Of a stretch of 64,000 bases of DNA, positions 34,442 through 49,924 are shown one piece after another; the first letter of the stretch is position 1; every line of letters begins with the position of its first letter. Source of the DNA: Entomortierella parvispora (Eukaryota; Mortierellomycota; Mortierellomycetes; Mortierellales; Mortierellaceae); assembly GCA_963573315.1 (NCBI GenBank), contig OY752146.1, positions 2,604,001-2,668,000 on the forward strand, read 5' to 3'. The position numbers and the translations under genes were made by a program. The notes under the pieces were generated by a model. It was not told the origin of the DNA. It searched no databases and was given only the letters and a program-made list of their open reading frames with translations.

Positions 34442-34750
34442 TGAAATACCGAGATCAAAATTTACTTTTTTTCATAAACCTTTTTTTTTGTCACCGGGGT
34501 CTGACCTGTGAATGCCGGAGCTGTCAATAATCCACCATTTTACGTCGCAATCTATTGGTACCCCCCACGGAGGCCGTTCTACCCTGTTCTGACCTACTTG
34601 TGGGGCACGGTTCCTCTGACCAAAGAGCCTCCTCCCCTTTTGCAATCTTGCCAACGTCAGCAACGTGAGGTAAACACGTGATGAATCACGTGACCAAATA
34701 AGATTTAGTACATAGCGGAAATTATGTCACGTGCAATTATCAAAACATAC
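34442..34750. promoter_or_regulatory. Region between disintegrin gene and tRNA-Ser
   Basis: 309 bp. The second half holds three CACGTG boxes just upstream of the tRNA. The first half is the 3' UTR of the disintegrin gene with T-runs. Confidence 0.5.
34675..34733. promoter_or_regulatory. Cluster of three CACGTG boxes upstream of tRNA-Ser
   Basis: CACGTG occurs at 34675-34680, 34687-34692 (within TCACGTGA) and 34728-34733 (within TCACGTG), 18 to 76 bp before the tRNA 5' end. The same motif occurs twice at a similar distance upstream of tRNA-Val. It matches the core bound by bHLH proteins such as Cbf1; a role here is inferred. Confidence 0.55.
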
Positions 34751-34831
34751 GTCAATTTGGCCGAGCGGTTAAGGCGTATGACTCGAAATCATATGGGGTT
34801 TCCCGCGCAGGTTCAAATCCTGCAGTTGACG
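34751..34831 (+). tRNA. tRNA-Ser (CGA)
   Basis: A class II cloverleaf: acceptor GTCAATT/AGTTGAC, D arm GGCCGAGCGGTTAAGGC, anticodon loop in ATGACTCGAAATCAT with anticodon CGA, a long variable arm, and T arm GCAGG/CCTGC with B box GGTTCAAATCC. The discriminator is G (34831), as expected for Ser. No intron. T6 runs from 34836 can end transcription. Confidence 0.96.
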
Positions 34832-34987
34832 CGATATTTTTTGGTTTTTTGTCCCAGTTTTTACGCCCGTTTTTTTGGCCACCAAATTCCAAATTTGTGC
34901 TGAGCTTTGTGCATTCCTCTCACCGCATGCAATTTCGTCTTCTTCTTTTACCCCCCCAAGAACCGCCCCTCAAAAGACAACTCCATC

Positions 34988-37900
34988 ATGAAGCGAGGTG
35001 CTCAAGAGACGGCTACATCCAATGGAAAGCAGCCTCGCCTGAACCCGATCGCTGCAGGATCGTCTACTGTCTTGCAACCGCGACTTGTTCTTCGTCCAGA
35101 TGTAATTTCAATGGAAGGCCCTGAATTAGAAGGAGGACAGGAGGACACAGATTCGGAGAGCGATCACAGTAGTGCTGACACAGAGGGCGAATTCGATGAG
35201 GACGACTTGACATCTACAGAGGTGAGGCTTGAGATTTGTACTCCGTTTGGAAATCGACCTATTGATCTCGGAATTGACATTGCTTTTTTAATATAGGACC
35301 TGTTCCGGTTATGCGAGTCGAGGCGTGTGCGAGTGAGGACAAAGGTTGGACGCAATATAGATATACCTTCCATGACATTGTTTCTCCACGAAGGAAAAGA
35401 GTGCTCAAACATGTTTGTCTCATGGATACCTCATCTTTTAGGCACTAAAGCTGCTTCTGAACCGGCTCTCCAAACTGACGGAAAGCGACAGGAGCCAGCT
35501 ACTGCAATCGGCGCGAAGAAAGCTCTACACTGAGGACGACAAGGGAGCACGGGTAAGTGTGTATAACTTCAAGCAGGTGATTCTGCGCGTTGATGGTCTG
35601 CGTTCGTGTCTAGGGCTCTGATTCGCAATATTTGCATTGTTCATTTACAGATCCTGCTGGTTCAGGTGCTTCAAAATGTTATGGAATACACGGACATCGA
35701 CGGGCGGGAAGTAATCGAGGATTTGTTGAATCAGGTATGCAAAGCGCCTGCCCAGCACAATGTATTTCAATTACGATTGGTGCTGACATATCTTTGTGGA
35801 CGACTCTAATAGCTTCGAGCTGATTCGACTGAAGTGCGAGTGCAGGTGTACGATGCTATTTCGCACCTTGTCAAGGTAAACATGTTGGACCAATTTGGGC
35901 GGTTTTTTTTTACTTGATCTACTTGGTCTCTTCTCTCTGACATTCTTCTTCCTTTACTATTGTAGATCGGTCGTTTAACAGGACTCTCGGCATCTAACAT
36001 CAACACCGCGAATGCCCTTATCACTATGGCGGTTTCGGAGCTGACAGATCGACATCATAGAATCCGGTCCGCTGTTTTACAGCTTATTGCCCAGTTAGCG
36101 CCCCTCGCTGGTATGGATGCTCTAGGGCAGTCCAAGGATTTTAAGGGCGATCAAGGGCAATACTCTCAAAACGATTTACAGATCATTATAAGCAACTACG
36201 TGACAGACCCGGAGCCACGCGTCAGAAAGGTAATACGTTGATGGTTTACCTGGGTTCCGCCTGTACTCGCCTTTCCAGAGTGTTTAACACGTTCTTTTCT
36301 TAATTCAGAGCGCACTCAGGTCTCTGTTAGAGCTTCACAGCAAGGGCTTTAAGCTAGCTTTGACAATGTACGACGTAGCGATCGTGGCCCTAGTTGACGA
36401 TTACCAGGAAGTGCGGATGGAGGGACTGGACCTTGTATAGTAAGTATACTGAATCCTTCATCTGAAATTCAACGCCCGATGGATACATGTACTGTAGAAA
36501 CTGATACATAAGACACTTTCTTTTCGGAAAACAGTATTCTCAGCACGCTCTATCCAAACCAAGTCGTCCAAAACCCGCTTGGTACTCAGCTGCAAGCTAC
36601 CCGACTTGTGGATGATGCATTCATTCGAGTGTGTGATATGGTGAACGACAGCTCTATGATTGTTCGAGCAAAGGTAGGTGCAAGATTGACGTTATCGACA
36701 GTATTTTGTCGCGTAGTGGTTAATAATCTCGGCTCTGCTGCCTTGTATTCCTAGGCTTGTTCGTTTTTAGGGAGATTCAAGTCTGTGAGCTACAAATTTT
36801 TGTCCCAAACATTCAGCAAGCAGATCATGGCTCGTCTGAAAGTTGATGTCGCGCCAAAGAACTTGGCTGCTGGCCCGGCTCAAAAGCAGGCCCAGGTATG
36901 TGAGGCGTCCAAACAGTGATAGCGCAATGACATAGACTCATCCGTCTTTAACGTGGGACTTCACTGCAATGATTTAGAGGGCCAAATTGATTGCCACCCC
37001 AGAAGGTGATCAGGATGTTACAGCTCAGCAAGTGAGGCTACTAGACTCTGGAGCCTGCGGCGCGTTTGTTCATGGACTGGAGGATGAATATCAAGACGTC
37101 AGAAATGCTGCAATTAGTAAGGAGAAAGCACACCATGTTCGCACCAATCTGATTATCGCCCTATATTAACGTTGTGCATCGTGTAGATTCAATCTGCGAA
37201 CTTTGCTTACACAATCCGGCGTTTGCACTCTTGGCGCTCGATTATATGGTTGGTAAAGTCTTGAAACCAGGGGCTCCGACATCGTATATCGCGGATTCTT
37301 GCCATTGTTTCTCACTGTACTCTGTCACAATTATAGATATGTTCATGGACGAGATCGACTACGTTCGCTTGAATGCCTTAACCAGCCTATGCAAAATTGG
37401 GAACAGAGCCCCGCTCGTTTTCGATACAGAGCAACTTCAGATCGCTCTCGGAGTATTGGAAGACGCAGATCGCGATGTGCGAGAATCTACCCATCGGATG
37501 CTTCAGTATGACACATGTTCAATCCATTCATCCTGGTGTTCGGATATTTGCAGGAATACTTACCTTCGATGAATAATAGGGTGGTCACCATGTCAGCAGC
37601 GGACGGAATGACATCGTTCTTGGCGAGCATGGAGTCTAACATGCGGAGGTTCCCTGAAGACCAACTGTCCATTTATCAATGTATACGAACAGTCGGAAGA
37701 CAGCATGGATCATTTATTGGTAAGCGTCGTATATTTATGAAGAGTGGACGTGTGATGATTGCCAATGTTTGGTTTTTAACCCGTTATTCGAATTCTACAG
37801 AGCATCTCGTTCCTGACATACTTAAGTTGGACTCGCAGTTTTTACCAAGCGAGGAAAATGTCGAAGACATGCTGTGTAAGTGGAAGGGAAGTTATCTTTT

Positions 37901-39861
37901 GAATTGAACCATATTTTTTTTTGGTTTCTCGCTCTAACAAAAAGTCAACAATGCTATAGATGGAGGTCATCTGATTTTGATCTTCAATGCGGCCATACCC
38001 AATCCCAACATTCTCCGGATACTCCCCAAGTATGCATTCAGACATTATACATATCTTCGAGACAAGTACCCTAATTGCTTCCCTGAACCTACAGTAAGTC
38101 ATAATATCAGATCTGCAGGTACATTCGAACAGATAGATGGTCGTCAGTCTAATACCTCTTCGCATGTCAGGAAATTCCTTGCCCTGGAACCCAGCCATTG
38201 CGGGATGTAGCATCTGCTCTTACAATGACAATCACGCAAGAGGGACCAAATGGTATGGATGTCGATCACCCCATCTCGACATCGGCGGCCTTGTCATCGT
38301 CAGCATACGCAACCACAATTGCTGCCCTAAGAGACCGCACAGAGCAGGATGCCGAAGAATTCTATACCCGAGCTCTATCCGATCTGGAACGCATTCATGT
38401 CCTCTTCCGCCGGCAACACAAGCAAACTGATCGTAACCATCGGCCGACGTACAGACATGGCACAAGTAGTTCCAACAGCAACCATCGGAATACTCTACTC
38501 CAACAGATGTCGGCATGCCAACGGGATTTACGATATATTTTCAACGTTCATACTAGACAAGGGCGGAACGCTGAGTTTGCAAGCATGTATCTGGAGTGCT
38601 GCGAGCTTCTCCTACGAATTCAGGATAGCTTCAGTCAACCATCATTCATCACATCGGCGCCAGGTCTTTCAGCCCAGCTATTGCGGCTGTCGTATTCTAT
38701 GGACCACACGTTTCTGGGATTGGATGCTGGAGCCAAGGTCGCGGTCCGCTATTTTCGCGTACTGGCTAATGTTGTGTGGTTCTTCGGCATGGTGCAGCAG
38801 AAAGATGGAGCTCGGAATTTTATTTCTCAAGAGTCGAGTCAGGGAGTTACCCGGGTTTATCTCCAGTCAATGTTGCAGCAGGCTATCAAAAGAGTCACGG
38901 ATCTTCAGCGTCAAATGGATGCACCTGAGATTGATCACTCATCCATGCAAACACACCGACTCATACTGGGCGATCTCCGTATGTCTATGTCCCGAGCGTA
39001 CGCGTCGCCTAGCACCCTGGATATTACACGGATGTTGTCCAATGTTGAGGTAATGGCCTATTGATTCTTATTGCTGGAGAGCACCTCATCATCATCCCGC
39101 GTTCTGACCAATGTTTTTCTTCGATCATACAGACCTTCCTCCCGATGCACATCAATTTCGAAAACTTGTCTTTACAAAGGATTAGTGCCCAGGTGAATCG
39201 TCCGCATCAAAATCTTGACAACCCCGTCGATATCCATCCTTCGTTTCCCTTCATGCTTGCAGTTGAAGGTGTGATCCACAACATTAATGACACGGCCGGG
39301 ATTGCGTTGCAAATTACATTTCCACACGACGTGATTCGACATTTCTATCCGCCTCCTGACCACTTCACGCGTATCATTGACGAGGACTCAAGTACGACCA
39401 ACGAATTGGATGAGGGCATGGATGACCTAATGACGTCAGGAGCTGCCCCCGCTGCTCCCGGAAGTGGTTCGGCTGGTGCTGTAGCGACTGTAGGATCTTT
39501 TAGGCTCCGGACTTCAATCGAAATCTACCCAGAGGCAGCATGGGGAACATCGCCTACCGGCCTTCGGATCGCGCTCTCTCGTTCTTTTCAACCAGACTTG
39601 ACTGGCCACGATGAGTTTATTTGTCGATTTGCAGAAGAAATGATGTCGGAGAGACGGCAGGGACAGGACTCAACAAGCACCCAGACTTTAGGTAGTCAAT
39701 CAGACCTCCAACTTGCCCCATGGTCTCGACAAGAAGCAGGAGGTTCTCCTGCGTCCTCTGGATCATCTTCGACAGCCGATCAGAGTGGTCAGAGCACACT
39801 CGAAATATCAAAACCCATCACGTACTATGTAGCGCGCCGTGCCATGTTTGCCGGTCCCTGA
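34988..39861 (+). CDS. INTS4: Integrator complex subunit 4 (INTS4) homologue
   Basis: A 17-exon model: 34988..35221, 35297..35332, 35442..35552, 35651..35734, 35813..35875, 35966..36229, 36309..36439, 36535..36673, 36755..36895, 36978..37116, 37187..37252, 37337..37505, 37580..37719, 37801..37875, 37960..38093, 38171..39049, 39133..39861. This gives 1177 aa (human INTS4 is 963). INTS4 is a HEAT-repeat scaffold that joins the INTS9/INTS11 cleavage module of Integrator, which processes snRNA 3' ends and attenuates RNA polymerase II. HEAT helices are clear throughout (EVRMEGLDLVY, VRLNALTSLCKIGNRAPL, DADRDVRESTHRML), and ILIFNAAIPNPNIL fits the family. The N-terminus is acidic. The C-terminal 530 residues are less conserved and end in a beta-rich region. 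All phases sum exactly. Exon 2 (36 bp) is the least certain. Confidence 0.85.
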
Positions 39862-39963
39862 TCTTTATTAAAAGTGGCGCCCATCGATTGCAGGACTTAT
39901 CATCAATTGTTCGCGCGGGACGGTAAAACCAATGCCAATGTCGAGCCATCATAAAAAAAAGAG

Positions 39964-39969
39964 AATAAA
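39964..39969 (+). terminator. Poly(A) signal candidate for INTS4
   Basis: AATAAA 103 bp after the INTS4 stop, inside the 206-bp gap to the convergent muskelin gene. A minus-strand AATAAA (39864-39869) lies right after the INTS4 stop and may serve muskelin, so the two 3' UTRs would overlap. Confidence 0.4.
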
Positions 39970-40067
39970 GACTATGGTGCCTGTTTGGAGGTGCACCCCG
40001 ACATTTCAATAGTTGTGCGATCCATTTGATAATATTATTGATCTTCTTTCTAGCAAAATACATAATC

Positions 40068-44708
<4,641 letters not shown>

Positions 44709-45308
44709 GGCGCCAGTTTCGATCTGCGATAGCAAGTCTACGATAGAGGGGGGCTGGAGGAAGTGGCGGCGAATGAAGCGGTGGTTGGTGGTTGACAAAG
44801 GAGGACGTGGGCAAGACGAAGAAGCGAAAGTGGATTGGAGAGCAGAGTATGAGGAAGCGAGGGAGTGAGGAAGCGAGGAGCAAAGAAGAAAGAAGGACAA
44901 TGGTCGAATGGAATGAGAGAGGGAGCGAGAGAGAACGAACGAGAGAGATGGAGGAGGAGGAAAGGGGACAAGGGGGAGAACGAGGAAAGAAGGAAAGAGG
45001 GAAGGAAGCAGCAATGGGAATCCACAATTGACATCCACCCACACCCACTCGCACTCCCACACACCGCCAGTAGAAAAAGGAAACCTGCCTGCTTGCTTGC
45101 ATGCATGTCCGCATGCAAGGGTTCGTCCACGAGAACATTTCATGACTTTACAAGATGACCGACCATTTCGGCCACTTATTGTCGTCTGCCTCACCCCCCT
45201 CCTTCACCCCTTCCTTCCCTTCCTTTGCCCCTCACCCTTCCCTTCCCTCCTTCCTTCCTGCTTTCCTTCTTGCCCTCCTCCTCCCCCCTCGCCTCGTTTG
45301 CCATCCCA
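44709..45308. promoter_or_regulatory. Divergent promoter, muskelin / threonine aldolase
   Basis: 600 bp with a striking strand asymmetry. About 44835-45015 is nearly all purine on the plus strand (GAGAGA/GGAAGG). After a mixed CA-rich segment, about 45185-45300 is nearly all pyrimidine (CCTTCC/CTCCTC). Thus both genes have a pyrimidine-rich non-template leader. No gene was found. Confidence 0.55.
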
Positions 45309-46680
45309 ATGCCCCTGATCCCCATTCTTCGCTCCTCCATCCCCATCCGCACCGCCACAGGATCATCTTGGCTCACATGTCTGCAGCGTCCGATCCACCC
45401 TGTGGCGACGCTGTCGTCGCGTGCCTTGGCCACCAACGCCGCTGCCTTTGCCGACTTTCGAAGTGACACCTGTAGGCCTCGTTGCTATCTGCTGTTTGCA
45501 TGCTACAACTGCTGTCCGCGGTGAAGTTCTACTTGTTCTAATCGAATCATATCAACGACAACCTCAACAAACAACCACAAACGTGTGTGCAGTGACCCAA
45601 CCCACGGACGCAATGTTCTTACTCATGCAGCGCGCCTCGCGAGGGGATGATGTCTACGAGGAGGACTCATCCGTGCGCGCACTTGAGCAGCACGTCGCTC
45701 AGCTCGCTGGTCACGACGCCGCCTTGTTTTGCGCCTCTGGAACCATGTCTAACCAACTCGCCTTCAGGGCCTCACTCCTGCAGCCCCCCGCCTCGATCTT
45801 GTGCGACACCCGCTCGCACGTTTATCGGTACGAGGCTGGTGGGATTGCAGCCCTCTCTCAAGCCACCGTCTACCCCGCACAGGCGCTTGCCAACAGGGGC
45901 CACCATCTTACAGTCGAGGATATCGCTAGGGACTTTGTTGCCGACGACCATGATGTGCATATGGCCCCTACGCGTCTCATCTCTCTCGAAAACACCCTGG
46001 ATGGCGTCGTCATGCCCCTACAGGAGATGCAGGCAATTGCGGCTTTTGCGAGATCCAACAAGGTGCGTCTACACCTGGATGGTGCCCGACTGTGGAACGC
46101 AACAGTAGCGCAAGGATGCAGCCTCAAAGACTTTACGCGGGAGTGCGACAGCGTCTCACTTTGTCTATCAAAGGGTCTCGGAGCTCCTATTGGCAGCATG
46201 CTCGTCGGAAATAAGGCCCTGATCCAAAAGGCACGACACTTTCGCAAAATGATGGGCGGTGGCTGGCGACAGGCTGGAGGATTGGCTGCTGTAGCTCAAT
46301 GGTGCATTGAACATATCTGGCCCACAATGCAGGAGACGCACGACCTAGCCGCCTACCTGGCCAAGGGACTGGTTCAACATGGCGCAAAGCTTAGTGTTCC
46401 AGTCGAAACTAATATGGTCTTTGTAGATTTGGCTGGAACAGGCGTCCAATTGAGCGAGTTCAGCACACGACTGGAAACTGAAGAGGGGATCAAGATTGGC
46501 AGCAAGGAAGCACCAAGAGACCAAACACAGGTTCGCCTTGTGTTGCACTATCAGATATCCAAGGAGGCTGTAGATCGATTGTTGGCCTTGTTCGTAGACA
46601 TGGCTACCAAAGCAAGCAGCAATTCATCCAAAGGAGTGTTTTCCCCCTCCAGTGTTCGCAATACTTACAGCAGTAGATAG
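45309..46680 (+). CDS. GLY1: L-threonine aldolase (low specificity), probably organellar
   Basis: Model: 45309..45471 and 45593..46680; 416 aa. The enzyme splits L-threonine into glycine and acetaldehyde using PLP. Exon 1 encodes an Arg/Ser-rich, acid-free leader of about 45 residues (PILRSSIPIRTATGSS) typical of a mitochondrial presequence, then the family start AAAFADFRSDT. Exon 2 continues with PTDAMFLLMQRASRGDDVYE, LFCASGTMSNQLAFR, CDTRSHVYRYEAGG and HLDGARLWNAT. The PLP-binding Lys is K248 in LCLSKGLGAPIGSML. The end includes VRLVLHYQISKE. The intron splits a codon so that residue 55 is Leu. The C-terminal 30 residues are Ser-rich and outside the fold. The assignment is secure; the location is inferred from the leader. 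Confidence 0.92.
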
Positions 46681-46744
46681 AACAAAAGATGGAGCAATAG
46701 ACAAGGGTGTATTATTCATTGCTAAAGTTCTACGTTCTACGTTT

Positions 46745-49274
46745 TCACAGTTTTGCAGGCCCATGCTGGTTCAAAATTGGGGCAATAAACTCCTTGTAGC
46801 CATCCACAACCTCGGTTTGATTGATCTCTTCCTTCTGGACAGAGTCCCAGAGATGCTGGTAGGCGTTGCCATCGAAGCTCCCCAAGGCACTGTTCAGGTA
46901 ATGGTCGTCAAAGTCAAACGCGTCCATGAGACCGACAACATCGTCCGCCAATGACTCTTGGAGCTTCTTGATCTGTAGGCGCAGAGACTGGCACTGTGAA
47001 GGCGACACATAAAAGTCCTCCAAGTAATCTCCCAGAGAAGCTTGAATCGTATGCAGTGCAAATAAATCCGAGAGACGCTTCAACACCAAAACCGACTCTT
47101 TGGCAAGACCTTGGGATCTGGCGCTGGCGACACCTTCAACCGCAGATCTGGCCAAAACATACTGGGAGTGAGCATGACAAAGGCGCCAGCACTCCAAGTT
47201 GAGGTCACTCCAAACGATACCGCCATCCTGCAAAGGCAAAGCGGCGATGGCAAGATCGGCAACGAGTCTTCCAGCGCGGTGCTCAAAGGCAGCCAGCTGA
47301 ATCTCTGGCCGCAGCCAGTCTATCGGCTCCTGTACAGCGCATCGCTCAGCCTGGAATGCATCTTGATCAATGGTCTTGATAACATAGCGGGAGTAAGGGG
47401 TCACCTTCTCGGGTTCTGTTGTCGCCAAGTTGATTTGCTTCAGCAAGTACCGAGCTGACTGTTGGGTCAACAGGAAGTTGTCTCCCTATTGAAAATACAG
47501 AGTAGACAGTAAATAACACCATCCCTGGATTGCCATCCAATTGAGTCCCCATATCGCACCAAAGTACCTCGTAGGTGTTGGAAGGCACATAGGTTGACCA
47601 GATGTGAGAAATTCCACTGAAATAGGAGTATCCGTGACCTCCCATCAGCTTGCGGCAGTCCTCCACGCCAGTGGCAGCAATAGTGGAGCAGGTGCTCTTC
47701 AGTCCAGAACTGATGGCATGGACCTCAGCCAACGAAGAGATGTCGCCGTTCATCAGTTCTGACAGCATGCTGTTGTACATATCGCGCATGGTATTGCCAG
47801 CAGCTAGGATGGCATAGATCTGGGCAATCATGGGGAAGAGGCGCGCCTGGACCATCGGGTAGTTGATCACTTGCGTCTCCAGCGTGGGATTGGCAGTGTC
47901 CTTGCGACTGGTAGGGACTTTGAACTGACGTCTCACTGTTGTGTATCTTGTTGCAATAGTTGCGGCACGAGCAAGAGTTGTGGCTGCCCCACGAACCATG
48001 TGCGAGCGAAGGAGAACCATAGAGCCATAGGCGAGCTGTGAAAGACATATCGTTAGTGCTTTGAAAGACGAGATTATTCGTGAATCGAAGCATTGAGCGT
48101 ACCTTGCTATGTGGAGGCTTCACGTATTGACCATCTCTAGTGACCTTGGCAAACCTCATCAACATGTTCTCGCGAGGGATTGGGTGCTTGTCAAATCGAA
48201 CGACTATGAAAAACGATGAAAAAAAAGGGAAAAAAAAAGCACGTGAGAATCGTAACGATAGCCGTGCATCGAAATTCAAAGAGCAAAGTCTCAGGAACCT
48301 ACAGCCGTTGTCGATCTTGGAGAATCCCCCATATGCCTTGGGCCCAATGTCACCAACTTTGACGCCAGGGAAAGGGCGGTGATCTTTAAGGGACCTAATA
48401 GGAACAATAAAACCATGGGCACCGTAATCTTTGCCGTCAATGATGAGACGCGCTTGAATGAGGGCGTGGGTGCAAATGACGCCTAGTCCTCCGATCCAAA
48501 ACTTTGAGGCCGTGAAGGAGGTACTGTGAATAATCCATTGATCAGAGTCTCTGTCCAAGGTTGCGGTGGTTTCCAGCTCGGAGAGATTGCCTATCAAAGA
48601 GAATGGCGGCAAAAGGTGAGAAACGGCTGCTTCAATTGAATGCAACGTTAAAGTCACATGCAAACTTACTGCCGTGGCCGATCTCAGTCTGAGCATAGCA
48701 TCCGATGATCTGGTGCTTCTCCGCGAGGGGTCCCCAGTATTTGGCTTGCTCTTCTGATCCCTGTGCGTAGATAATTGGAATGAAGGCGGTCTCATGCAGT
48801 CCAATCTATGGACAAACAGGTATCAAACATTATAAGTATGCCGAATATGATGAGTGTAAGAGGCAGAACGCCCATCTGTTTCTCTTACCGGGAGCAATTC
48901 GTCGACAAAGTCCATGCCTTGAAGATAAAAGACCAAAGACGCAAGGGGTTAGGAAGAAGAAGAAGAGGGCAGACCAGATCTTTTGGTGTTTTTGACTTAC
49001 AGGTCAGCATCTCCTCCTGCGACAGCTTGTGCTCTTCCTTGAGCTGGTAGAGTCGGAGACTCATAGCTAAACCTTGCTTGACATCCTGCACATGGCTCAG
49101 TCCAACTCTTTTGTCGTTGCTGAAGACAGGGTCGTTCGCGACCAGAGCAGCGAGTTCTCTGCGGCGGGCAATCTTTTCATCGGAGCCGTGGATGTATCGG
49201 GTCAGATCAAGGACGGGAAACGAGGTTTTTGCCCTTGCGGCGGCGAGGTCCTTCACGGGCTGAGTATGAGCCAT
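46745..49274 (-). CDS. Peroxisomal acyl-CoA oxidase
   Basis: Model: complement of 46745..47485, 47568..48035, 48103..48203, 48303..48590, 48670..48805, 48889..48917, 49001..49274; 678 aa, typical for the family. The enzyme carries out the first oxidation of peroxisomal beta-oxidation, making H2O2. The N-terminus AHTQPVKDLAAARAKTSF leads to the alpha domain. FAD/acyl-CoA site motifs are plain: CYAQTEIGHGSNLSELETTA, FWIGGLGVICTHALIQA, RFDKHPIPRENML. The catalytic Glu is E432 in YVPSNTYEGDN, the last codon of its exon. The protein ends in AKL, a peroxisomal targeting signal. One exon is only 29 bp. All seven exons are in phase. Chain-length preference cannot be read. Confidence 0.94.
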
Positions 49275-49924
49275 TGAGTTTCTGAGGTCGAGAAATAGAC
49301 TTGCGGGAATGCGGAGTAAGTGGCAGCGATGACTCCAGGTAAGATGGGGATGAGGAGTACGACAAAGATGACGAAGATGAGAGCCAAAGGGATGATGAAT
49401 GGGCAGGTATAGATGGGGATGAGCAAAGAAATGAGTGGGAAGAAAGGACGAAAGAAGGAAAGAGAGAAAGAAGAGGGAAAACGAAGAAAGATACAAGGCA
49501 TTTCGGCCAGGAACTTCTTTTCTTGCTCGGACGAGGAGCACCAGGCCAGCCGCGGAGTGTTGACTGCTCGAGGGAAAGGAAGGAACCCATGTCCCACAGA
49601 AGCAAAGACAGAGAAACAACCGGCTCACGGCGACCGACGCCACTCGCGCCTGGCCTGGCCCGTAGACTGGATTGGTCTCCGGAGTGAACACAAAGAGAGC
49701 GATACTTTGTGCATCCGAGCCGTGGAGGACTCTCATCCCACGTACAAACAAACAGCAAGGTTTTTGGAGGAAAAGAAGGCTCAATGTTCGACCGAGGAGG
49801 CCTTTCCATTTTCAACGCGTCAGAGAACAACCGCGTCGGGCAATGTCAACGTGTCAACTGCTGTTTGCTTGTATGTTCTCGCTCGTTTTTATTCTTGTCA
49901 ACTGTCAGCGCACTTGTCAGCACA
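49275..49924. promoter_or_regulatory. Intergenic region acyl-CoA oxidase / FAM72-like gene
   Basis: 650 bp between two minus-strand genes. It holds the 3' UTR of the FAM72-like gene and the promoter of the oxidase. The part nearest the oxidase (49330-49480) is purine-rich on the plus strand, that is, pyrimidine-rich in the oxidase leader. No gene was found. Confidence 0.45.
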
